Shown here: piece by piece, positions 35,815 through 47,637 of the stretch
Numbering within the stretch: position 1 is the first letter of the stretch
Layout of the letters: the number at the start of each line of letters is the position of its first letter
NCBI GenBank assembly: GCA_963789255.1
Contig: CAWBJW010000002.1
Location: forward strand, 1,550,001 to 1,614,000
DNA length: 64,000 nt
Source of the DNA: DATARH01 sp963789255
GTDB taxonomy: Bacteria; Pseudomonadota; Alphaproteobacteria; ATCC43930; CGMCC-115725
Direction: 5' to 3'
Program-made: the position numbers and the translations under genes
Notes under the pieces: model-generated
What the model was told of the DNA's origin: nothing
The model's database searches: none
The model's input: the letters and a program-made list of their open reading frames with translations, nothing else

Positions 35815-37075
35815 GACCCGAACACCTCGGAGAAGGGCAGGAACTCGACCATCCCGCCAACCGCCAGTTCGCTCAGGCTCTCGTCGAGAATGACGAACCC
35901 GCCCGACTGCACGATCGAGGACAGGATGCCGGCGCCGTCTTTCGGGTGTTTGTATAGCGATCGGGGCGCCGCCTTTCGCACGCGCCAGGTTGGCGCGCAG
36001 ATATTCCCGGCGCCCCGGCTTTTTGCGATAGGCGAAACCCAGACCGCACCGGGAAAGTCAGCGGCACGCTCGGCGATGCACCGGCAAGGCGCAGGATCAG
36101 CGGCCGGGCAAGGATGGCGAAGGTCAGCGCGGCGGCGACCGGGTTGCCCGGCAGCCCGATCAGCGGCACGCCGCGCAGCCTGGCCGAGTGCGACCGGCCG
36201 CCCGGGCTTGATCGCGAGCCGCCAGAAATCGAGCCGCCCGAGCTGTTCGATGGCAGCCCTGACATGGTCCTCCTCGCCGGTCGAAACGCCGCCCGGAGGT
36301 GACGATCAAATCATGTCCGGCGGCGGCCGCGGCGAGCGTGTCGGCGAGGGACGCGGCGCGGTCCGGGCAGATGCCGAGATCGCTGACCTCGCAGCCGAGG
36401 CCGCGCAGCAATGCCGCGAGCATGACCCGGTTGGCGTCGTAGATCGTGCCGGGAGCAAGCGGCGTCCCGACGTTCGCGAACCTCGTCGCCGGTCGACAGG
36501 AGTGCGACGCGCAGCCGCCGGTAGACCGGCAACAAGGTATGGCCGAGCGCCGCGAGCAGACCGAGATCGGCCGGCGTGAGACGGCGCCCCCCGCTGACGG
36601 CAAGGGCGTCTTTCGCGACATCCTCGCCGGCATGACGCCGGTTCGCGCCCTTCCTGATACCGGGTTTGAGCCGCACTTGGCCGCCCTCGATGAAGGAATC
36701 CTCCTGCATCATCACCGTATCGGCGCCCTCCGGCATCGGCGCCCCGGTGAAGATGCGAATAGCCTCGCCGCGTTTAATGGCACGCTCAAGGGGATGGCCG
36801 GCGGCGGCGCGGCCGCCAATCGGCAGCACCGTCTCACCCTCGGGCGACAGATCAGCGTGCATGATCGCGAATCCGTCGACGGCGCTATTGGCGTGCGGCG
36901 GCAGGTCGAAAGCGGCGATGCGATCGGCAGCGAGGATGCGGCCAGCGCCCTTGGCGACAGGCACCGCCTCGATCTCGACGACGGCGGCAACGCGCTCGGC
37001 GATCAGCGCCAGCGCGGCATCGACGCCGAGGAGCTCGCCGCCGAAGGCAAAGCAGTCATCGCTCAGCTGTGCCAT
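35811..37075 (-). pseudogene. moeA: molybdopterin molybdenumtransferase, broken by about five frameshifts
   Basis: Should insert molybdate into adenylylated molybdopterin. The N-terminal 160 residues are intact (FDLPPHANSAVDGFA, the EGADTVMMQED region, ADLGLLAALGH). After LSTGDEVRE the protein is split among frames with breaks near 36475, 36298, 36182, 36048 and 35948. The segments in order are GTPLAPGTIYDANRVMLAALL, VSTGEEDHVRAAIEQLGR, GVPLIGLPGNPVAAAL, AYRKKPGRREYLRANLA and a normal end VEFLPFSEVFGS. Every segment is conserved, so a badly assembled 600-base stretch is as likely as a dead gene. Restored length is about 420 residues. Confidence 0.85.
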
Positions 37076-37569
37076 GCGCCGAACCCGAGATGGCCTGCGA
37101 TGAAGCGCGCGACGGTCGGCGGATCGCCGAGCGGCAATAGCGGCAACGGTGCCGCGAGCGGCTCGTCCGAGGCGATCGCGACAACGTGCGGATCGTCGGG
37201 ATAAAGCAGCGGCTTGCCGAGCGCCGGCCGGTGCACCTCGATCTTGGGATGGGGGTGCCGCTTCCAGCCCTCGACGAGCAGCAGATCGACCGGGCTCATG
37301 CGCTCGATCAGCTCGTCGAGCGTCGGCTCGGGCATGCCGCGCAGCTCATGCATGATCGCCCAGCGTCGCGCCGAGGCAACCATGACCTCGCTGGCGCCGG
37401 CCTGGCGATGCCGCCACGAATCCTTGCCCCGCCGGTCGATATCGAATTCGTGATGGGCATGCTTGATCGTCGACACCAGAAGGCCCCGCGCCGCCAGGAG
37501 GGGAATGACCGCCGTCAGCAGCGTCGTCTTGCCGCTGCCGCTCCAGCCGGCCAGGCCGAAGACGCGCAT
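37063..37569 (-). CDS. mobB: molybdopterin-guanine dinucleotide biosynthesis adapter protein
   Basis: A P-loop GTP-binding protein that assists MobA in molybdenum cofactor maturation. Walker A (GWSGSGKTT) lies near residue 8, TIKHAHHEFDIDRRGKDSWRHRQAG near 39, and VDLLLVEGWKRHPHPKIEVHR near 92. 168 residues. Its 3' end overlaps the moeA start by 13 bases. mobA is not in the window. Confidence 0.95.
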   Translation of the reverse strand: MRVFGLAGWSGSGKTTLLTAVIPLLAARGLLVSTIKHAHHEFDIDRRGKDSWRHRQAGASEVMVASARRWAIMHELRGMPEPTLDELIERMSPVDLLLVEGWKRHPHPKIEVHRPALGKPLLYPDDPHVVAIASDEPLAAPLPLLPLGDPPTVARFIAGHLGFGAWHS

Positions 37570-37623
37570 CCCGGCCGTCCCCGAGTCACTTAGGCGGCGT
37601 CGGCGCGCGCTGCAAGCGCGCGC

Positions 37624-38223
37624 CTAGCCAAGGGGCTGCGGCTTGCCATGGGGCGGCGGCGCCGCCTGCATCATATGCGCGAGGCCGGCGCGCAGGTAAT
37701 CGTAGCCGGTGATCAACGTTAGGAGCGCGGCGACCCACAGCAAAATCTCGCCAATCGCCACAATCGGCAGCAAAGCGGGGCCGGCATCGCCGACGATCAG
37801 CACCCCGATCGCCACCATCTGGATCGCGGTCTTCCATTTCGCCAGCCTGGACACCGGCAGGCCGACGCGCAGTTCGGCGAGATATTCGCGCAGACCCGAA
37901 ACCAGGATCTCGCGGCACAGGATCACCAGGGCCGGCAACAGCGCCCATTCGGTGGAGAGACGGCCCATGGCGACCAGCATGAACAGCGTTGCCGCGACCA
38001 AGAGCTTGTCGGCGATTGGGTCGAGAAACCGGCCAAGCTCGGATTGCTGCGACCAGCGCCGCGCCATATGACCATCGAGCCAATCGGTCACCCCGGCGGC
38101 CGAGAACAGGGCGCAAGCAAACCAGCGCGCGTAATCGCCCGGAACGTAAAAGGTTGCGACCACGATCGGGATCGCCAGGATCCGCGACAAGGTCAGCAGG
38201 TTGGGTAGGCTGGTCAACGGCAC
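37624..38223 (-). CDS. pgsA: CDP-diacylglycerol-glycerol-3-phosphate 3-phosphatidyltransferase
   Basis: Makes phosphatidylglycerophosphate at the inner membrane. The CDP-alcohol phosphotransferase motif is complete: DWLDGHMARRWSQQSELGRF followed by LDPIADK, near residues 47-74. The 199 residues carry several membrane helices. It follows uvrC by 45 bases, the usual alphaproteobacterial order uvrC-pgsA-moaD. Confidence 0.96.
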   Translation of the reverse strand: MPLTSLPNLLTLSRILAIPIVVATFYVPGDYARWFACALFSAAGVTDWLDGHMARRWSQQSELGRFLDPIADKLLVAATLFMLVAMGRLSTEWALLPALVILCREILVSGLREYLAELRVGLPVSRLAKWKTAIQMVAIGVLIVGDAGPALLPIVAIGEILLWVAALLTLITGYDYLRAGLAHMMQAAPPPHGKPQPLG

Positions 38224-38268
38224 ACTTCCCTCCAGCGGGCGCGCGGCGCGGGAAATCGCGCCGGCATC

Positions 38269-40442
38269 TTACCCATCCGCATGAAAGTGGTCATAAACCT
38301 TTTTTGCGACAGTTTTGCTGATGCCGGTGACGCGCTCGATCTCGGCGAGCCCGGCGCGCGCGACCGCTCGCGCCGAACCGAAATGATGGAGCAGGGCCTG
38401 CTTGCGGCGGGCGCCGATCCCGGCGATCTCGTCGAGCGGCGAATGGCCGATCGCCTTTGCCCGCTTGGCGCGGTGCGCGCCGATGGCGAACCGGTGCGCC
38501 TCGTCGCGCAGCCGCTGCAGGAAGTAGAGCACGGGGTCGCGCGGTTCGAGCGAGAACGGCGGCCGGCCAGGCAGAAAGAACCGCTCGCGCCCGGCGTTGC
38601 GGTCGGGACCTTTGGCGATCGCGGCGATCGGGACGTCCTCGATGCCGAGTTCGGCGAAGCACCTCCTGCGCTGCGGTCAACTGTCCCTGTCCGCCATCGA
38701 TCAGCACCAGATCGGGCCACATGCCGCGATCGCGTTCGGGGTCTTCCTTCAAGGCACGGCCAAACCGGCGCTGAAACACCTCGCGCATCATCGCGTAATC
38801 ATCGCCGCCTGCCTGAATGCCGTCGCTGGCACCCTCTCCCGCGGTGCGGGAGAGGGTCGTGGCGGCGCCGCCTGTCAAATCCCTCTCCCGCACCGCGGGA
38901 GAGGGGGAACCGGCCGCGCTAGCGGACGGTGGGTGAGGGTCGTCAGGCCCGCGCACTCCCCGGATGGTGAATTTGCGATACGCGTTCTTCATCAGCCCAT
39001 CGGGGCCGGCGACAATCATCGCGCCGACCGCATGGCTGCCCTGAATGTGGCTGTTGTCGTAGACCTCGATGCGGTTGAGCGGCCCGTCTAGCCCGAAAGC
39101 TGCCAGCCGGAACGCCGCGGCGACCCCGTCGAGCAACTGGCGTTGCGACGAACTCTCGGCGAGCCGGCGGCCGAGCGCCTCGCGCGCCGTGCCGGCGATC
39201 CGGTCGACCAGCTTCTTCTTGTCGCCGCGCTGCGGCACCGCGAGCGCGACGCGCCCGCCGCGCAGCGACAGCGCTTCTTCGACGAGATCGTGCTCCGCCA
39301 GCCTGTGGCTGAGCAGCACCAGCGGCGGCTTTGGCCTGGCGTCGTAGAACTGGCCGACAAACGACGTCAGCACGTCCTCGACCGCGAGCTGGCGATCGTG
39401 GCTCGGAAAGTAGGCCCGGTTGCCCCAATTATGGCCGCCGCGGAAGAAAAACACCTGGACGCAGGTCTGGCCGCCCGCCTGGTGCGCCGCGATCACATCG
39501 GCATCGACGATCCCGCGCACATGGATGTCCTGGTGGCCCTGCACCAGCGACAAGGCGCGGATGCGGTCGCGGATCAGGGCCGCCGCCTCGAAATCGAGTG
39601 TCTCGGCCGCCTTGTCCATCTCTGTCGCGAGGCGCTCCTGGATATCGCGGCTGCGGCCCGACAGGAAGAGCGTGCGCCTGCTCGATCAGCGCGGCATATT
39701 CCGTGCCGCCGATGCGGCCGACGCAGGGCGCGCTGCACCGCTTGATCTGGTACAAGAGGCAGGGGCGCGTCCGGTTGGCAAAGATGCTGTCGCTGCACGA
39801 GCGCAAGAGGAACGCCTTCTGCAAGGCGACCAGCGTGCGGTTTACCGCGCCGGCCGAGGCGAACGGCCCGAAATACGAGCCCGACTTGTCGCGCGCGCCG
39901 CGAAATTTGGTCAGCCGCGGGAACTCGCGGTCGGCAGTAAGGTGAATGAACGGAAACGATTTGTCGTCGCGCAGCAGTACGTTGTAGCGCGGCATCAGCC
40001 GCTTGATCAGATTGCACTCGAGCAGCAGCGCTTCGGCTTCGGTGGCCGCAACGACGATTTCGAGAACGGCGGTCTCGGCCACCATCCGCCGCAGCCGGTT
40101 CGACAGCCCGGCCGGATGGGTATAGTTCTGCACCCGGCTCTTCAGATTGCGTGCCTTGCCGACGTAAAGCGCATCGCCCTTGCGGTCGAGCATGCGGTAG
40201 ACGCCGGGGCTTGCCGGCACGTTGCGCAGCGCCGCCCGCAATACCGCGACGCCATTGGCGATCCCAGGGGCGATCCCAGGGGCGATGGCGCCGCTGGCGG
40301 TGACGCGAGCCGCCGGTTCATCCACCGAGGCATCGGGCGGTGGGTCGGGGGTCAGGCCGCCCGGGCTGCGGCGCGGGTCGAGCGGTGCGCTCTTGCGCCG
40401 GCGCGACCGCCGCGCCGCCGTGTCAACCGGTTGAACCGTCAT
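38269..40442 (-). CDS. uvrC: UvrABC excinuclease subunit C (two frameshifts, in-frame repeat insertion)
   Basis: Makes the dual incisions in nucleotide excision repair. The GIY-YIG domain (SPGVYRMLDRKGDALYVGKA) starts near residue 76, after an Arg/Pro/Ala-rich extension. The cysteine region is CLLYQIKRCSAPCVG, and the RNase H-like nuclease includes YDNSHIQGSHAVGAM and VLIDGGQGQL. Two HhH motifs end the protein (IAGIGARRKQALLHHFGS). One-base breaks lie near 39672 and 38660. About 45 extra residues encoded by a palindromic repeat lie between KFTIRG and GDDYAMMREV. A 12-base tandem repeat near 40259-40282 encodes IAPGIAPG. Confidence 0.92.
38831..38905. repeat. palindromic repeat inserted within uvrC
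   Basis: Two near-identical hairpins, ACCCTCTCCCGCGG...GAGAGGGT at 38831-38857 and CCCTCTCCCGCACC...GAGAGGG at 38881-38905, lie in the coding frame. This CCCTCTCCCGC/GCGGGAGAGGG element is a common intergenic dispersed repeat. A shorter relative, TCTCCTCCACCGC-ACT-GCGGGAGAAGG, occurs near 27620. Confidence 0.8.
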
Positions 40443-40764
40443 CCGATTTTCTAAACCTTTTCGGCATATCCACCAAGCCTGGGGATAACTCAGTAGAAAA
40501 GCTTGTCTGGATCACCGGAAGATCAACCAATGTCTCGCCCTCCAAATCATTGCCCAATAATTAGGCAATAGCTTTAACAATTTGATTTTCCGAGGGTTTC
40601 TCTGCATCAAGTGTAAACCAATCGTAACAATCGAATATCAGCTGAGTGTCACCCAGCGGTCACACTAGGGTGTGCACAACTTCTGCCCGCTCGGCAAGTT
40701 CAAGGCATTTCCATGGGTTAAGCGAGATATTTCGCCGCGGCGCGGGAGCGTTCGCATTGCCATG
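40443..40764. other. AT-rich gene-free stretch upstream of uvrC
   Basis: 322 bases between the SDR stop and the uvrC start with no credible gene and clearly lower GC than the surroundings (about 45 percent by eye). It contains TGGGGATAA at 40480-40488 (one mismatch from a DnaA box), weaker relatives CATATCCACC near 40467 and TGTGCACAA near 40670, and a CACACTAGGGTGTG hairpin near 40663. It must hold the uvrC promoter; anything more is speculation. Confidence 0.4.
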
Positions 40765-41539
40765 CTATTCGACCACCGGCGCCTGGCCGGGCGGCGCCCA
40801 GCCGAGGTGCTCGCCGCCATCGAGCGCGATCATCTGCCCGGTCATCGCCGGCGCCGCGAGGATGAAGCGCAACGCCGCGGCGATCTCGCCCGGGCTGGTG
40901 CCGCGCCGCAGCGGCAGGCTCCGGCACCGCGCGAGAAACTGCTCGGGGCTCTGGCGCGGGCTCGGCAGCGTCGGGCCGGGTCCGATCCCGTTGACCCGGA
41001 TGCGCGGCGCCAGCGCCAGCGCCATCGTCCGGGTCAGCGTCCACAGCGCTGATTTGGTCACGGTGTACGAGACAAAATAGGGCGTCAGGTTCCACACTCG
41101 TTCGTCGAGCAGGTTGACGACGACACCACCGGCATCGGGCGGCAGCCGCGCCGCGAATTCCTGGATCAGCACGAAGGGCGCGCGCAGGTTGACGGCGAAA
41201 TGCGCCTCCCAGCTCTCGCGCGTCGCGGTCGCGACCGTGTCGTTGCCGAAGATCGAGGCGTTGTTGACCAGCACACCGATCGGGCCGCCGAGCGCCGCCT
41301 CTGCGTATGGGAACAGGCTGCAGCACCGCCGCTTCGTCCGCCAGATCGGCGGTCAGACCGACGGCCCGGCAGCCGCGATCCTGAAGCTCGGCAAGTAATG
41401 TGACCGCCTCCCGGTGCGAGCTGTGATGGTGAATCGCCACGGCGTAGCCATCCTCGGCCAATGCCAGCACCAGCGCGCGGCCGATCCGGCGAGCCCCGCC
41501 GGTGACCAGCGCCGCAAGCGGGACCGGCGAGGTAGCCAA
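40765..41539 (-). CDS. short-chain dehydrogenase/reductase, FolM/pteridine-reductase-like (one frameshift)
   Basis: NAD(P)H-dependent reductase of the classical SDR fold. The cofactor loop is TGGARRIGRALVLALAEDGY near residue 13, NNAS is the second motif, and the active-site pair is in YTVTKSAL. The IHHHSS stretch after the second strand and the RIGRA loop resemble pteridine-reductase-type SDRs such as FolM, but the substrate is not certain. The frame breaks near 41310 between ADLADEAAVLQ and the LVNNAS strand. TTG 41539 gives the expected N-terminus; no ATG fits. It is upstream of uvrC, an order seen in relatives. Confidence 0.83.
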
Positions 41540-41561
41540 GCCGCCGGTCAGTGCGTCGCGG

Positions 41562-43712
<2,151 letters not shown>

Positions 43713-43790
43713 GGTGCTAAAGATAGGGCACCACGGCCCGCGATGCCAGCACGGGCAATATCGGGTGGGTCAACGCGAATGAGCGCGTAG

Positions 43791-43860
43791 GATGGGTTGA
43801 GCGAAGCGAAGCCCATCATTTTCCAGCTGTATCGGTGGGTTTCGCTTCGCTAAATCCACC
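43791..43860. repeat. palindromic dispersed repeat, second copy of the 20.7 kb family
   Basis: GATGGGTTGAGCGAAGCG...CCCATC at 43791-43817 and GGTGGGTTTCGCTTCGCT...CCACC at 43834-43860 are inverted relative to each other and share the AGCGAAGCG core with the element at 20719-20793. A 10-base direct duplication (CGACAGATCA twice) follows at 43861-43880. Confidence 0.75.
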
Positions 43861-43862
43861 CG

Positions 43863-44040
43863 ACAGATCACGACAGATCACGGCCCGGATCTCGCCGAAT
43901 TCGCGAGTGCTCTTGCGCCAGGACACGCCGGCGTCCTCGCTGACGTAGACCTCGCCGGACAGGCCGAACGCGGCGATGCGGTCGGCGTCGGCGGGATGCG
44001 CTTTGCCGCACCACCCGCGCCAACCCGGGCCTTGACGGGA
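43863..44040 (-). pseudogene. C-terminal fragment of a BNR-repeat protein
   Basis: A minus-strand frame reads HPADADRIAAFGLSGEVYVS, EDAGVSWRKS and EFGEIRAV. This is the S-x-D-x-G-x-x-W (BNR/Asp-box) pattern seen in sialidase-like and HCF136-like beta-propellers. There is no start codon context or upstream domain, and similarity ends at the flanking repeat. It is a remnant of a deleted gene. The rest of the 470-base gap up to 44182 shows nothing else. Confidence 0.45.
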
Positions 44041-44182
44041 ACGTACCATGAACCCATATGCTCGGGGTGTGGCGCGATCCGGTTTCCCTGATAATAGTCG
44101 AAAATACCCTGTTCTGAGGGAATTTCCCGGCCCGCGGCGCGGCCCGGGGTCCGCGAGAAAGGGGTTGCTTGAGAGGCGCCCG

Positions 44183-45715
44183 ATGACCGGAAGCAACGGC
44201 AACGCCTACGACTATTTCATCGACCGCCATCTGCGCGAGGGGCGGGGCGACCGGCTCGCCTTTGCCGATCCGTGGCGCTCACTGACCTATGCCGATCTGG
44301 CGGCTGCCTCGGCGCGGTTTGCCGCCGGGTTGCGCGATGCCGGGATCGAGCGCGAGCGGCGCATCGCGCTCCTGATGCTCGATACGGTCGATTTCCCGAT
44401 CGCGTTCTGGGGCGCCATGCGTGCCGGGGTGGTGCCGGTGCCGATCAACACGTTATTGCCGGCCGACATCGCCGACTACATCCTGGAGGACAGCCGCGCC
44501 GCGGCGCTCGTCTTGTCGGCGCCGTTGCTTTCGCCGCTGAGATCGGCGGCGCGCCGGGTCAGGCGGGTCGTGGTCAGCGAGCCCGATGGCAGCAGCTGCG
44601 GCTTCCGCGATTTCCTTGCGGCCGCTTCGCCCGATCCGCCGGCCGACTGCTCGCCCGACGAGGTCGCCTTCTGGCTCTATTCCTCGGGCTCGACCGGCGC
44701 CCCCAAAGGCGTGCGCCATGTCCATGCGAGCCTCAAGGCCACCGCCGACAGCTACGGCGCGCAGGTGCTCGGCATCCGGCCCGACGATCTTATGTTCTCA
44801 GCTGCAAAACTGTTTTTCGCTTACGGGCTCGGCAATTCGATGACGTTTCCGATGGCGGCCGGCGCCGCCGCGGTGCTGCTGCCCGACCGGCCGACCCCGG
44901 ATGCCGTGCTCGCGACGATGCGCCGGTTCCTGCCGACGATTTACGCCGGGGTGCCGACGCTCTACGCCGCATTGCTCGCCCATGCCGACATCGGCCCGGG
45001 CGCCGGCTCCGACCGGCTGCGCCGCTCGATCTCGGCCGGCGAGCCCTTGCCCGAGCATATCGGAAAGCGCTGGCGCGAGATCGTCGGCAGCGACATCCTC
45101 GACGGTCTCGGCTCGACCGAGATGCTGCACATCTTCCTGTCCAACCGCCCGGACGACATCCGCTACGGCACGACCGGCAAGCCGGTGCCGGGCTACGCGG
45201 TGCGCATCCTCGACGATGCGGGCGGCGATGTCGCCGATGGCGAGGCGGGCGAACTGGTGGTGCGCGGTCCCTCCGCCGCCGAGGGCTACTGGAACCAGCG
45301 CGACAAATCGCGCCATACGTTCCGCGGCGAGTGGACCCATACCGGCGACACCTACACACGCGATGCCGACGGCTTTTACCGCTATTGCGGGCGCAGCGAC
45401 GACATGCTCAAGGTCGGCGGCATCTGGGTGTCGCCGTTCGAGGTCGAGGAGGCGCTGATCGGCCATCCCGCGGTGCTTGAATCGGCCGTTGTCGGGTATC
45501 CCGATGCGGACGGGCTGATCAAGCCAAAAGCCTTCGTCGTGCTACAGCAGGGCGCGCCGCGCGACGACATGGCCGCGCTGACCGAGGCCCTGCAGAACCA
45601 CGTCAAGGAGCGGATCGGGGTCTGGAAATACCCGCGCTGGATCGAGTTCTGCGACAGCCTGCCGAAGACCGCCACCGGCAAGATCCAGCGCTACAAATTG
45701 CGCGAAATCCAATAG
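44183..45715 (+). CDS. benzoate-CoA-ligase-like acyl-CoA synthetase
   Basis: AMP-forming ligase that activates a carboxylic acid with CoA. ATG 44183 follows GAGAGG. The 510 residues show the adenylation motif YSSGSTGAPKGV near residue 170, a benzoate/hydroxybenzoate-ligase-like opening NAYDYFIDRHLREGRGDRLAF, the A5-type LDGLGSTEMLHIFLSN near 310, and the catalytic lysine in LPKTATGKIQRYKLRE at the end. The benzoate-type subfamily is likely but not proven. No benzoyl-CoA pathway genes lie beside it. Its stop faces the LTXXQ gene. Confidence 0.88.
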   Translation: MTGSNGNAYDYFIDRHLREGRGDRLAFADPWRSLTYADLAAASARFAAGLRDAGIERERRIALLMLDTVDFPIAFWGAMRAGVVPVPINTLLPADIADYILEDSRAAALVLSAPLLSPLRSAARRVRRVVVSEPDGSSCGFRDFLAAASPDPPADCSPDEVAFWLYSSGSTGAPKGVRHVHASLKATADSYGAQVLGIRPDDLMFSAAKLFFAYGLGNSMTFPMAAGAAAVLLPDRPTPDAVLATMRRFLPTIYAGVPTLYAALLAHADIGPGAGSDRLRRSISAGEPLPEHIGKRWREIVGSDILDGLGSTEMLHIFLSNRPDDIRYGTTGKPVPGYAVRILDDAGGDVADGEAGELVVRGPSAAEGYWNQRDKSRHTFRGEWTHTGDTYTRDADGFYRYCGRSDDMLKVGGIWVSPFEVEEALIGHPAVLESAVVGYPDADGLIKPKAFVVLQQGAPRDDMAALTEALQNHVKERIGVWKYPRWIEFCDSLPKTATGKIQRYKLREIQ

Positions 45716-45722
45716 CGGCGGC

Positions 45723-46289
45723 TCAGTGGCGGAACGGATGGTCAACGATCGCCTTCTGCTCGGGGGTCAGCGCCTGGTAGAGCTGCTGCAATGCCGGGCG
45801 CGCCTGCTGCAACGCCTGCAGCCGGGCCGAGAGGAACTCTTCGCGCCGGTCGATCCGGTTGAGGATCGTCTCCTGGCCGCGCTGGCCGGCCGGCTTCAGC
45901 GCGGCGCAGAGCTGGCGTTGCTTGTCGCGTGCGCTCTGCAGCAGGGCCGACAGCGTGTCCCACAACGGGCGCTGCTCCGCCGTCAGGTTCAGCTTGGCGA
46001 CCACATAGGCGACCATGCCGGCGCGCCGTGCAAGGCGCTCCTCGCAGCGCTGCTGCGGCGAGAACCGCATCATCCGGCGCATCATCATCTCGCGCATCCA
46101 GCCGGGGTGCCGGCCCATCGGGCCCATGCGATCCTTCATGCCCTGCATGCCGCCCATACCCGGCGTGCCTTGCTGAGCCGGTGCGGCCGGCGTCGGCTGC
46201 GGCGGGTTGTCGGCCGACCAGGCGAGCATCGGTGTGGCGATTGCGATACTGGCGGCGAGCGCGGCAGCGGCGACCATCGACCTGTTCAT
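45723..46289 (-). CDS. LTXXQ-motif (Spy/CpxP-like) periplasmic protein
   Basis: A secreted helical protein of 188 residues. A signal peptide (AAAALAASIAIATPMLAWSA) is followed by a Gly/Met/Pro-rich stretch with many methionines (residues 44-75). The helical domain carries two LTxxQ motifs, LTAEQ near 103 and LTPEQ near 178. Relatives act as periplasmic chaperones or metal-stress proteins. The methionine-rich region could bind copper; that is an inference. Confidence 0.88.
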   Translation of the reverse strand: MNRSMVAAAALAASIAIATPMLAWSADNPPQPTPAAPAQQGTPGMGGMQGMKDRMGPMGRHPGWMREMMMRRMMRFSPQQRCEERLARRAGMVAYVVAKLNLTAEQRPLWDTLSALLQSARDKQRQLCAALKPAGQRGQETILNRIDRREEFLSARLQALQQARPALQQLYQALTPEQKAIVDHPFRH

Positions 46290-46408
46290 CGGGGACTCTC
46301 CATTGGCGATCCTGCATTACAATAGGAGCGGGGTGCGCCGACCCTCCCCGGCGGCGTGGCCGGAAGCGGGTTAATTCGCTGACAGATTGGGGTGGAAGGA
46401 GAGTGAGA

Positions 46409-47632
46409 ATGCCCAGAACCGAGGGCGAGCGGGTGGTGGCCGACCTCAAACGCCTCGCCGAATTCGGGCATTACAAGACGGGGGTGCACCGCCCGACCTA
46501 TTCGGCCGATGATGTCGCCTCGCGCGTGTGGCTCGCCGACAAGTTCGCCGAAGCCGGGCTCGACCCGGTGACTGACGGCATCGGCAATGTGATCGGCCGC
46601 GATTGGCGCGCGTCGCGGCGGCTGCTCGTCGGCTCGCACAGCGAGACCCAGCCGCATGGCGGCTGGCTCGACGGCGCGCTTGGCGTCATCTACGGGCTCG
46701 AACTGGCCCGCGCCTTCGCCGCCGACCCCGCGCTTGCCGGGCTCGCCGTCGAGGCGGTCGCCTGGGCGGACGAGGAAGGGCATTACGGCAACATGCTTGG
46801 CAGCCGGTCCTTTGCCGAGGGGTTGAGCGAGGCCGAGATCGACGCGGCCGAAAGCCGCGAGGGGAAGAAACTGCGCCAGGCGCTTGCCGAGGCCGGGTAT
46901 GCCGGCCGGCCGCGCGAGCTCCTCGATCCATCGCGCTATGTCGGCTACCTCGAAGCCCATATCGAGCAGGGCAACACGCTCGTTTCGACCGGATTGCAGA
47001 TCGGCGTCGTCGAGGCGATCATCGGCAGCTGGAACTATTGGGTCACCATTACCGGCGAGCAGAACCATGCTGGGACGACGCAGATGAGCCGCCGCAAGGA
47101 TGCCGGGGTCGCCATGGTGCGGCTGGCGACGCGCATCGATGACCGCTTTGCCGAGATCGCCGGTTCCCGAACGGTGTGGACGATCGGGCGCATGCTGCTC
47201 GACCCGAACGCGCCGAGCATCGTGCCCGGCCGCGCCGAGATGCAGGTCCAGTTTCGCGACACCGACCCGCAAGTCCTCGCGCGGTTAGAGCAGAGTTTGC
47301 ACGAGCTCGTGGCCGAAGCGGATCGCACCGGCCCGTGCCGCGTTGCGATCGCGCCGCTCTCGAAAAGCGAGCCGGCGGCGATGGACCCGGGCTTTCAGGC
47401 GCTGATCGAGGCCGCGGCGGAGCGCCACGCGCCGGGCCGGCACCTGCGCATGCCGAGCGGCGCCGGGCATGACGCACAGATCCTGTCGCGCCGAATGCGT
47501 TCGGCGATGATGTTTGTGCCGAGCCTCAACGGGATCAGCCACCATTGGTCGGAAGATACGAAAGAAGAGGATATTGTGCTGGGCGTGCAGGTCTTTGCCG
47601 ACGCTGCCGCCGCCATCTTGCAGACAGGGTGA
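46409..47632 (+). CDS. M20 family amidohydrolase (N-carbamoyl-amino-acid hydrolase or allantoate amidohydrolase type)
   Basis: Zinc-dependent hydrolase of 407 residues. The metal ligands lie in GSHSETQPHGGWLDGALGV near residue 72 and WADEEGHYG near 119. HIEQGNTLVSTG and the dimerisation-domain ITGEQNHAGTTQMSRRKD segment follow, then a late histidine in GISHHWSED. This pattern is typical of hydantoin utilisation and allantoate enzymes. ATG 46409 follows GGAAGGAG. A THI5-like binding protein follows 5 bases after the stop. Confidence 0.9.
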   Translation: MPRTEGERVVADLKRLAEFGHYKTGVHRPTYSADDVASRVWLADKFAEAGLDPVTDGIGNVIGRDWRASRRLLVGSHSETQPHGGWLDGALGVIYGLELARAFAADPALAGLAVEAVAWADEEGHYGNMLGSRSFAEGLSEAEIDAAESREGKKLRQALAEAGYAGRPRELLDPSRYVGYLEAHIEQGNTLVSTGLQIGVVEAIIGSWNYWVTITGEQNHAGTTQMSRRKDAGVAMVRLATRIDDRFAEIAGSRTVWTIGRMLLDPNAPSIVPGRAEMQVQFRDTDPQVLARLEQSLHELVAEADRTGPCRVAIAPLSKSEPAAMDPGFQALIEAAAERHAPGRHLRMPSGAGHDAQILSRRMRSAMMFVPSLNGISHHWSEDTKEEDIVLGVQVFADAAAAILQTG

Positions 47633-47637
47633 AACCG

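Noticed and set aside
38831..38905. CRISPR-like pair of repeats
   Set aside because: Only two palindromic units, unequal and inside a gene; there are no regular spacers or cas genes.
40472..40564. Short open frame in the AT-rich gap before uvrC
   Set aside because: No ribosome site, no recognisable sequence, and it would sit in the uvrC promoter region.
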